A stretch of DNA of 64,000 nt. Source: Phoenix dactylifera. Taxonomy: Eukaryota > Streptophyta > Magnoliopsida > Arecales > Arecaceae. A program made the position numbers and the translations under genes. The DNA is taken from assembly GCF_009389715.1 (NCBI RefSeq), contig NW_024067686.1:340501-404500 (forward strand). The letters run 5' to 3'. How positions within the stretch are numbered: the first letter of the stretch is position 1; every line of letters begins with the position of its first letter. Shown here in pieces: positions 55,276 to 64,000 of the stretch. Under the pieces are notes generated by a model. That model ran no database searches. It saw only the letters and a program-made list of their open reading frames with translations, and was not told where the DNA came from.

Positions 55276-57000
55276 CTAGCAAACATTTATTTCCGGAACA
55301 GATTTATTCAGCATACTAAGACGTGTGAAGGAAAGATGTCCTAATCGGTAATGCCAAAGATCAAACTCATGGGAACTAACAGTAGCAAACAAGCTTGATT
55401 GTGGAGAGGATTTTGACAATGAAGAGTTCAGAGTACCAGCAGCAGTTTGGATTTCATTTAGTTGAAGATGATATAATCCATCTTCAAGCTTCCCCATTCC
55501 AATCATCCTCCAACTCAATAGGTCCTGTATAAAACAGTATGCAGATATGAACATCAAGCAACAGTGGTTGGAAGCTATAAGTTTGCTGGCTGAAATGAGG
55601 TTAAATGAGAACTTAGGAACACAAAGCACATCTGTCAGTGTGAGAAACTTTGAGATTTTAACTATTCCCACATGTGTTGCAGGTGTTCTTTCTCCAGTGG
55701 GAAGCTTCACAGTGGCATCAATGCTAGCTTTGATTGTAGAAAAATGGGAGATAGAGCATACCATGTGGTCTGTCGCTCCAGTATCTATAATCCAAGGAAC
55801 ACGGCTTTGGTTTGAAGCAATAACATTCATCAAACAGACTGAATTACCTGAGAAGCTATGAACAGATGGTGGCCGAGCATTTTTGGCAGTCATTTGAAGG
55901 CGCCCTGCCTGATTCACGGAAGGTCGTGGCACATCCTTTACAACATCCATCATCCCAGAAGACTGCAGTTGAGGTTGCAAAAGTACTGAGAGTATCTTTT
56001 GACATTGATTCGGAGTGATGGTGAGCTTAGAGATATCATATGAGAGATCTGGAGCTATAACACTAGAGATTTGATTAGCTGCAGGGGCTTTTTCCTTTGT
56101 GAAGTTAAAACCAGGTGGAAAACCATGAAGTCTATAGCACTTATCCCTTGAGTGACCTGATTTTCCACAATGACTGCATATGGGTCTTTCCTTCTTGCGA
56201 AGTTGCCCCATAGCATTTTGCTTTTGAATGAGTTTCGGATTAGAAGAAAGATGATCATTGGGAACTAACCTTTCACAGGTTTTACTGGCGAATGCAACAA
56301 CCTCAGAGCTTTGAACTGTGGCAACGATCTCACGTTGCCTTTCTTCTTGCAGTACGAGTGCAAATACCTTGTTAACTGGTGGTAGAGGGTCCATCAACAA
56401 GATTTGCCCACGTACATTTGAGTAGGAGTCATCTAATCCCATCAAGAATTGGATGACTTGTTCTTCAGATTGGTGCTCTTGTTGCTGACGAGGTCTGAAA
56501 TTTGCTAACTCTTCCCATAGTCCCTTCAAACGAGTGAAGTAGGAGATCACACTCCCATGATTCTGGGAAAGGGTGGAAATCATCTTCTGCAGTTGGTAAA
56601 TCCTTGGGCCATTGCTTTGGCCGAATCTTTCTTTCAGATCAAGCCAGATTTCTCTAGCTGTTTCCATGTAGATTACACTGGTGCTCATCTCCTTTGGAAT
56701 GGAATTTAGCATCCATGCGGAAACTACCATGTTGCATCTCCTCCAGACTGCATAGTGTGGATCATTCGGTAGAGGTTGGGGAATACTTCCATCAACAAAA
56801 CCCTCCTTGTTCTTGACACTCAGGGCCATGATCATCGACCTGCTCCAAGTGGAATAGTTTTTCTCGTTTAAAACTAGAGAGATGAGCTGCAAACCTGTAT
56901 TGTCGCCGTGATGCAGAAAATACGGGCTTGCCGGGTCTTCAACTATGCTTAGAACTGGCGACGGCACTGAACTGGTACTGCTGTGGGTGGGGGCAGCCAT
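55276..57000 (-). pseudogene. gag-pol: Cop-B gag, protease and pre-integrase
   Basis: A 574-residue frame on the minus strand from the ATG at 57000. The Copia gag domain covers about residues 30-250 (LVLNEKNYSTWSRSMIMAL near the start). A CCHC knuckle CSHCGKSGHSRDKC lies near residue 275. Protease motif WIIDTGATDHMV is near residue 405. GAG-pre-integrase LWHYRLGHLSFTRL is near the end. It stops at a TAG directly after INVC, with the reading frame continuing into integrase, so one nonsense change breaks the polyprotein. The PBS lies 29 bases upstream of the ATG. Confidence 0.85.
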
Positions 57001-57017
57001 GGGGAAATGCCTTTAAT

Positions 57018-57029
57018 GCTCTCATACCA
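57018..57029 (-). other. Primer binding site of Cop-B
   Basis: Minus TGGTATGAGAGC abuts the LTR end, one base different from the usual TGGTATCAGAGC. Confidence 0.75.
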
Positions 57030-57334
57030 TGTAAAGAAACTTCAAAAGAATTCTGTCTGAAAATAGAGGAGATGAAGAAAGAAGAACTGTTTTATTTCTT
57101 ATGAATTGAATTCACTCCTCATTCTTACATGATAGAATCTATTTATAATAACCCATCAACTAAATAACCAATTAACAGAAATGCTAACAGACTAACTGAA
57201 ATTGGTTAAAAATAGTTAAAACAGTTAGTCGGGTAGTTTTCCCAGGTGCTCTGTTCTTGAAGTTAGGAAGCTTCTTCCTCCAGGTCAAGGCTGAATGAAA
57301 AAAAAGGACAACAGATACATTTATATACATTTCA
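57030..57334 (-). repeat. Cop-B 5-prime LTR
   Basis: 305 bp, next to the PBS. Two substitutions relative to 41442-41746 (for example AAAATAGAGG against AAAACAGAGG). Confidence 0.9.
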
Positions 57335-57366
57335 ATAGCTGTAGAAAAGCAGAGCCCATATATCAT

Positions 57367-59571
57367 GTGAGTAGAAACCATGCAACTAGGAAGGGAAAAA
57401 AAATGGAGCAAATATTGGGTACCTTGATCTTGGGCCAGGCCTGCTACATTGAGTTCAGATGTAAATCGAGAAGAATAACTTCAACACAACAGATTGTTCT
57501 CTCATGTACCTGGTTTTGCTACAAGAAAAAGAGAACACTACGACAAGAAAATGAAAAATTGGAGAGTGACTAATAGATCCAGACCCTCCTCGAGTGCCAC
57601 AGTAGCTGTTTCAGTACATATGAAGCCATTGGTAACTCTCTTTTGCAAAACCCTAGCTTTTTTCCAGGACGTATGGATGATTAAATATTTGATGGGCTTG
57701 GATCACAATTTAAACCTCTTCGTCTGTCAATGTAATAGTCGGACGTATGGATGATTAAATATTTGATGGGCTTGGAACACAACTTAAACCTCTTCTTCTG
57801 TCATATTCAATATAATTGTGAGATAACAGTAGCCAAAATTTAGCTAGTCAAATTTTCTCAAGATAAGAATAAGGACTCTCACAAATCCTCATTTTTTCTA
57901 AAAAAAGTATAACAAATTCATATAGAGCAAAAATATTTTGCATTTTCAGTTATCTCTTATAACATTCCACTTCTTGGCAGTGTTCATGCAATGGTCTTAT
58001 ATATGCTTCCAATACTAAGAAATAATTCAGATAATAGAAGAAACACAATAACAATTAGAAAACAGATTTTCTGGTACGAAAATAGTAAAATGACGCTACA
58101 ACCTATATACAGGAGGGTATCATCAGATGAGAGAAATCCTCTTGGCATCAGTTACCCGTTTCCTCTATGTACAAAAGTCGGCCTTCTGTTTATTTGGGAA
58201 CCTTTTCATTCCAGAGTCCAAGAAGCATAAAAAATGATATCAGGATCAGAAAAAATGGGCAATATGATACAAATAATCACTAGATTTTTAATCAGTATAA
58301 ACTAACATTTAATGCACTATGAACTACAACAAAGAAAGCAGATTTTTAAGCATAAGAATACAGACATGTAGTCACATTGCTTGACAACAATATGGTCTAT
58401 GATTAATTAGTCAATTACAAATGACAAAGTCAAAAGAAACTGCCATCATTAACATAATATTCACTCAAATGTAACTAAAAATAGCAATTACAGAAGACTC
58501 TAGAAATTACAACTGTGCGTCACCCAAGCTGAAAATGTGTTAACCCAGTCTACACAAACATAATCTGACTAAATCTGTACTTCATAACTACTGAAGATAC
58601 AGAGTAATCAGAATTTTTCCAACATTAAAAGGTGAACCATCTTTTGCAAGTGATGCAATCAAAGACACTGGAAAGCTTAGTCTACTTAAGCATGTAGTCT
58701 AAAGTCAAAATGCAGCATATTGACCCTCCCAATGCATAACTTCATGATTAAAAGGAGATCTGAAGTTTGTTCTCGAAACCAATGACTAGCTTCTAACCAT
58801 TTAGGATTGAGATATCTCACGTCTCAGTGTACTCTATTTGCTTTGATCCAATTTGCTGGTTTTATTTATTACAAGAATATGGAAAAACATGTGGCTGCTA
58901 GCATCAAATTCTTCATTCTTCTTCTACTAAAATGGTCATTCTACAGAGCATTGAGACTACCAGACCTAAATTAGGATGAAAACTGTTTGATGTTAGGTAG
59001 AATGGCAATTGTTGGAGGAAAAATAGGTGGAGAAAATCTCGCATGATTGTGTGGTGGACTATGATTCATTTTTTCCCAGAGAAGCGCCTTACTTAATGGT
59101 TGGAAACCTCACCTTAACAAATTCCAGGCATGAAACTTTTGTAGGCATAATAGGACCAAAGATCCATTTAGCATACAATAGGTTAAATATATATTGTCTC
59201 CTAATCTTTCAATTGGGCTGCACACTGGTGGGAACAAAGTGCTAGCAAGAAAAGAGAGATTAGGACCAAAGCAAGCCCTCAACCTAAACTCAGAGCAACT
59301 CAACCCAGGAACAATAGTGCCTGGTGCAGATCAATCCATCGAGCTCATGAATCGACTACAATGAGCGAGTGAGACTAAGGGAGCAGCTACTGGTGGATGT
59401 TAGGAAGCAAAGCACTATAACAATCTAGGACCTCACCCAAAAAGGTGGTGGCAGGAAAGTATTTTTTGGGGTTTCTTGTTCTGTATAAGTACCCAAAACC
59501 TCCTCTACAAATAACCGATATGGGACGAAGCACACGCTCGCACAAATCCTCACATACTCTCTCTCTTTAAG
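57367..59571. other. Intergenic or intronic AT-rich DNA
   Basis: Begins with a GTGAGT donor-like site that would end the exon described at 41310. A 74-bp tandem repeat lies at 57667-57804. No other gene recognised. Confidence 0.4.
57667..57804 (+). repeat. Two tandem copies of a 74-bp unit
   Basis: GGACGTATGGATGATTAAAT begins both copies (57667 and 57741). They differ at a few positions (GGATCAC against GGAACAC). Confidence 0.8.
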
Positions 59572-59617
59572 CTTTTTTTTTTTTTTTTTTTTTTTGTTGA
59601 TCAAAACGGTATTTCAT

Positions 59618-62600
59618 TCATATACCACTAACGTGAATACAACCAGACATATCAAAGAAAAGTAAACAAAATAAGGCGTGTGGAACGCCATCCAACCTAG
59701 ACCAGAAAACCTCCCCGGTATGCCGGGCAACATAAGAGGCGACCCAATCTGCTGCACTGTTCGCCTCTCGGTAAGCATGGACAACCTGACAAGAAATCAG
59801 CTCCCGCACCAAGCTCCGGGTATCCCGTATCAGGGGATGGCCATCACCGTATATGTCCACACCACGAATCCAGTCAATCACCACAGAACAGTCACCCTCG
59901 AGAACGAGTCTCTCTGCCCCCAGAACTCGTCTCGCAAACCAAACACCCTCCCAAGCAGCCTGCAGCTCTGCTCCCACCGCCGAAACGCCAAAAGTGCTCC
60001 GTCCCCCCGCAGCAATAAAAGTACCCCGATGGTCCCTGATAACAAAACCCACGCCCCCAGAGGTGCCATCCTCCGCCGAGCCACCGTCGAAATTCACCTT
60101 GAGATAACCGGGGGGTGGGGGTACCCAAGAAAAGTAACTGAACCTGGACGCTGAAACAGCAGTGCAGGTACCCCAGATGTCCCTAGTCCTCCCAGGTGGA
60201 GCCGACGTGGTCAACGTAGATGTCTCAGCTGCCTGCCTCAGAGCTCTCTCCATCACAGCCCGTGGGGTCAGCCGCCCACCCTCGAATAGACGATCATTCC
60301 TGGCTAGCCATATGTGATAGGCTAGATAAGCCACAATGGAACCGGTCTCAGCCTCCCTCGGCCTACGAATAGACTCACTCAAGAACCGGAGCATATCCTC
60401 CACCGACTCCCATAAAGGTGGTAGTAGCGCCGAGGCCAATCTCCAACACTGCATAGCTACAGGACATCGAAGGAGGACGTGGCCGACCGTCTCCTCAGCA
60501 TCCAGACATACCTCGCATAGTGAGCCCATCCTCATCCCCCGCCGGGCCAATACACTCCTGGTCGGAAGGCAACCCCAGGCTACCTTCCAAATAAAGAGCG
60601 CCACCCGGGGATGCACCCTCATCCTCCATATCCATCCACCATCAATCCGCCTCTCCGGCTCCCGCCTAGTCCACGCATGAATATCCCTGGCACGTACCCG
60701 CGATCGGCCCGTCGGTAACCAGACCAGTCTGTCAGGCTCCGCCCGGGATGGGATCGGTAATGCCAGAATCCTCTTCACAAGCTGCTCCCCAAATGTCTCC
60801 CGAATGAACACCTCATCCCAGCTCCCCTCCTCCGGTACAAGTAGATCGCCAACACGACGTCCCAGCAGCCTGCTCGTATCCACCATGACCGGTAGCCTGC
60901 TAATCGGTAACTCAGTCACCCAGCTATCCTCAAGGACATCCACAGACATACCATCCCCGACAGCCCACCGGATGGCCGGAAGCACCAACGGAGCCCTAAC
61001 ACTGATCTCCCTCCAGATAGGGGAATGGAGCCGTCCCGCCCTAATGCCAACCGTCAATGCCCCGTACTTAGCCCTCATCAGTGAGGACCATAAACTCTCA
61101 GGCTCCAACAAAAGGCTAGCTGCTAGCCGCAGAATCGATGCCTCCCGTCGCGCCACCAATGACGGCACACCCAAGCCACCATGTCTGACCGGCTGACAGA
61201 CCACCTCCCAAGCCACTAGATGTACCCTGCCTCTATCACCACGCCTCCCCCAGATAAAGTCCCTGATAAGCCGCTCAACTGACCTCAATGAAGCTACGGG
61301 AGGAACAGTATGGGATACAAGATATACCGGAATAGCACTAAGAACTGACCGTGCCAATGTGACTCTGCCCATCATGGATAGTGAATGCATCTGCCACCCC
61401 TCCAGCCTGTGCCTAATGCTATGCTCAAGAGAACTGGTATCTCCACTGCGCATGCGTCGCCCAAGTATCGGCACACCCAAATAAGTCAAGGTGCCCTCCT
61501 GCTCACCCACACCCAGAGTCTCCATAATTCCGGCCTTTATCTGAACCTTGGTCTTTGGACTGAAAAAGATAGACGATTTGTTCAAGTTGACCCGTTGTCC
61601 AGAAGCCGAGCAATAAGCATAGAGGGTCCTCCGGATCACATGGGCATTCTGCCTGGTCGCCCTAGCCAACAGCAAACAGTCATCAGCAAAGAGTAGATGG
61701 GAGATCGGCACAGCCCCCTGCACTGGCCTATAAGCCTCCAGAGTCTGTGTGTCCACTGCTACTCGAAGAGCTCTGGATAATGCATCTGCACAGATAATGA
61801 AAAGCAAGGGAGACAGCGGACACCCCTGACGAAGACCAACCGAAGCATCAAAAAAGTGTGAAGGTGAACCATTAACCAGAATGGAGAAGGATGGCCCCCT
61901 CACACAGCCCATGATCCACCTGATCCACATCTCATGGAAGCCAAAACTCTGTAAGGAATGTCGAAGAAAATCCCAGCACATCCTATCATATGCCCTCTCC
62001 ATATCAAGCTTGACCCCCATAAGACAGCACCGCACTGGAGCCTTCACCAGGTCAAACATGAACTCCTGGGCAATAAGGACATTATCTGATATGTTCCTCC
62101 CCCCAATAAAAGCACCCTGCTCTGGACTGATGATTCTGGGTAAAATCCCTCTCATTCTAATTGCCAAAATCTTAGCTGTAATCTTGTATAAAGTAGAACA
62201 AAGGCTAATAGGCCTAAAGTGGCCAGGCTCAGTAGCAACCTGGCGCTTGGGGATCAAAGTAATAAAAGTCCTCTGCCACTCCGGGCTCATCTCCGCCGTG
62301 CTAAAAAACTGCTGAATGGCCTCAATAACATCAAGGCCGACAATCGACCAATACCTACGGAAGAACACGGGCGGAAAGCCATCCGGTCCGGGCGCCTTGT
62401 CCCCCTCCAGGGACCACACCGCCTCCTGAATCTCCCGTCCCGATACCGGTCTGATCAGTGCTAAAGAGTCCTCATCGGAGACCCCCTCAGGAGATAAGGG
62501 TAGCTCAGTAAATATTCCACTCCCTGTCCGCTCCGTCCACCTAGTCCTGAAGAACTGCTCAAACACCCTGCAAATCATAATCGGGTCCTCTATAGCCTGT

Positions 62601-63760
62601 CCATCCTCGTCCCTGATAGATCTGATCCTATTCCGCTGTCTTCTGATCAATGTAGACTGATGAAAGAACTTTGTGTTCCTGTCCCCTTCCTGAATCCACT
62701 GTACTCTTGACTTCTGCCTCCAAAAGATCTCCTGTTGGCTAAGAAGAGCATCATGCATAGATAGGAAGGATCTCAACTCCGATAACTCCACATGTGATAA
62801 ACCTCCACCCGACGCCTCTCGTAGTTGCATATTAGCAATGGCCTCCTCTAACTCCTCAATTCTTCGGAATATGTTCCCAACCTCCACCCTGTTCCACCTC
62901 CGAAGATATCTCCTAGTCAGCTCAAGTCTGCGAGAAACCCGATACATAGCATCCCCCCGAACCGGCTTGTTCCAAGCCTCGCTCACAACCCCCCAAGACC
63001 GGGGGTAACACAACCATAACCTCTCAAACCTGAAAGGACAGCGAAAAGGAATGGGTCTATCAGTACATACCAGTATCGGACTGTGGTCTGAAGCTATCCT
63101 CGGTAGGTGTTTAACATGATTGTCTGGAAACTCCTGGATCCATCCAGCTGTGGCGAAGGCCCTGTCAAGTCTCTCCCAGACTCTAGCCGGGCCCTGCTGA
63201 TTGTTGCACCATGTGAATCTAGGCCCTGTGAAGCCCAGATCTATCAGTCCATTTGTAGAAATAAACTCCTGGAATTCCCTGACCTTCCTCTAATAGGAAA
63301 ATAGCCTCCCTCCCATCTTCTCCTGTGGATCATCTATACAATTAAAATCTCCTGCAATCAACATCGGCTGCCCCTGATCAACCAACTTGGAAGCCTCCTC
63401 CCACAGTGTCCTCCGAGCCCTGAAGTCGGTACTAGCATACACAGCTGCAAATATCCATGGTCTACCCTCCCCCTCAGATATTACCATGATCACCTCTTGG
63501 CTACTAACATTAAAGATGTCCAGCTTCCCACAGTCCAGTTTCCAAGTAACTATAATACCTCCCGACAATCCCTGAGAATCCACAACATAGAAACCCCAGG
63601 ACCGAGGCAATGCCCTCCTGGCTCTTACAATACTCCTTCCGGCCAACCGGGTCTCAAATAAAACACACATGTCTAGGTCGTGCACCTGCACCAATCTCCG
63701 AAACGCCGGGGCGAAAGAGGGTTTCCCGGCTCCCCGACAATTCCAAAGAATTATCTTCAT
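59618..63760 (-). pseudogene. LINE ORF2: endonuclease, reverse transcriptase, RNase H with one in-frame stop
   Basis: Starts at the ATG at 63760. The apurinic-type endonuclease opens with MKIILWNCRGAGKP, then YASTDFRARRTLWEE and AGDFNCIDDPQEKMGG. A TAG at 63290-63292 interrupts it. The same frame continues with FTGPRFTWCNNQQGPARVWERL and SDHSPI, so nothing else is lost. In the 1131-residue part from 63013, reverse transcriptase has GDKAPGPDGFPP, LRQGCPLSPLLF and catalytic FADD at 442-445; a zf-RVT domain is near 795-880; and an RNase H domain near 973-1100 starts VNFDGGSAEDG, with the GDCS and AADWV segments present. Total length would be about 1380 residues, normal for plant L1. One nonsense codon makes it inactive as read. 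Confidence 0.9.
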
Positions 63761-64000
63761 TAACAACCCAGTTCGGTGGCTCGACTCTCCATACCGGAGC
63801 CGACCCCATTATCCACAATCATCCCACTGTCCACATACTCTCCCGCATTGGAATTAGACTCAGGATTCCCTTCCTGCACAGCTGCCATCGCTTGGGACAA
63901 CACCTTACTGTGGCTAGGATTACTGTTTCCCTGTGCCAAATGGCACAAAGAACCCACAGTAGCCCCATCTCCCTCCCTGCCGCAGACTCCCTTCATTTTC
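63760..64000 (-). CDS. LINE ORF1, C-terminal part (cut by window edge)
   Basis: A minus-strand frame from the window edge to a TAA at 63762-63760, about 78 residues rich in G, S, N and E, with no domain visible. Its place just before ORF2 and the TAATG overlap identify it as the end of the LINE RNA-binding ORF1. The zinc-knuckle part would be beyond the window. Confidence 0.6.
   Translation of the reverse strand, partial: KMKGVCGREGDGATVGSLCHLAQGNSNPSHSKVLSQAMAAVQEGNPESNSNAGEYVDSGMIVDNGVGSGMESRATELGC

Larger units (their letters stand above)
41442..57334 (-). mobile_element. Short-LTR Ty1/Copia element (Cop-B), interrupted by a Sirevirus
   Basis: Minus strand. LTRs at 41442-41746 and 57030-57334 (305 bp each) differ at only two positions that I can see. 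The internal region reads gag, protease, integrase, [Sirevirus 43990-54593], reverse transcriptase, RNase H. Flanking pentamers GAAGC and ATAGC match imperfectly. Without the inner element it is about 5.3 kb. Three in-frame stops interrupt an otherwise continuous polyprotein. Confidence 0.9.
59572..64000 (-). mobile_element. L1-type LINE, 5-prime end outside the window
   Basis: Minus strand. ORF1 end, ORF2, a short 3-prime UTR and a poly(A) tail seen as a run of about 24 T at 59572-59595. ORF1 and ORF2 meet at TAATG. Good preservation suggests a fairly recent insertion. Target duplications cannot be judged because the 5-prime end lies beyond base 64000. Confidence 0.9.

Noticed and set aside
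59678-62464. Plus-strand frames opposite the LINE ORF2
   Set aside because: Antisense shadows of a well-identified reverse transcriptase gene.

Overview
This is nuclear DNA of a flowering plant, most likely a monocot (inference from GC-rich first exons, Sirevirus-type Copia elements and a plastid ycf2 insert; the species is not identifiable from the window). It is dominated by nested transposable elements. Only one ordinary host gene is clearly intact, a DUF761 gene at 32220-32804. Layout: 1-3867 is a decayed minus-strand Sirevirus-like Copia remnant. 4030-20640 is a non-autonomous CACTA transposon (CACTA-1, TSD CGA). It carries a DUF247 fragment, exon-like pieces, a LINE fragment and an almost complete wax-synthase-like MBOAT gene, and it is split by an 11.6 kb Sirevirus (7428-19072, TSD ATTAG) whose two LTRs look identical. 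20641-24771 is intergenic with a SINE-like repeat. 24772-24940 is a plastid ycf2 insert. 24957-26442 is CACTA-2 (TSD ATT), with sucrose-phosphate synthase and DUF3537-like fragments. 26443-36189 is AT-rich intergenic DNA around the DUF761 gene. 36190-39597 is CACTA-3 (TSD AAA), with two correctly spliceable PASTICCINO1-like exons, a plastid ribosomal protein L15 piece and an HpcH/HpaI-aldolase piece. 40067-41306 is CACTA-4 (TSD ACT), with the 5-prime ends of a type-A response regulator and an ETTIN-like auxin response factor. 41442-57334 is a short-LTR Copia on the minus strand, split by a second, non-autonomous Sirevirus (43990-54593, TSD TTATG). 59572-64000 is an L1-type LINE on the minus strand that runs off the right edge. 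How the parts relate: the 7428-19072 Sirevirus encodes gag, pol (one frameshift) and a third ORF, and could in principle supply functions in trans to the 43990-54593 element, which keeps related LTRs, PBS and PPTs but only a gag lacking zinc knuckles. The four CACTA elements share one family of GACGCTT/AAGCGTC subterminal repeats, lie in the same orientation and all carry host gene fragments; no transposase was seen. Two patterns in the Sirevirus LTRs may be new. One is an upstream array of the palindrome GAGTCGACTC set at exact 21-bp steps. The other is a downstream array of five short hairpins whose stems covary while the loop stays near GAGCNNGNAAA; the hairpin array also survives in the diverged remnant at 3767-3857.
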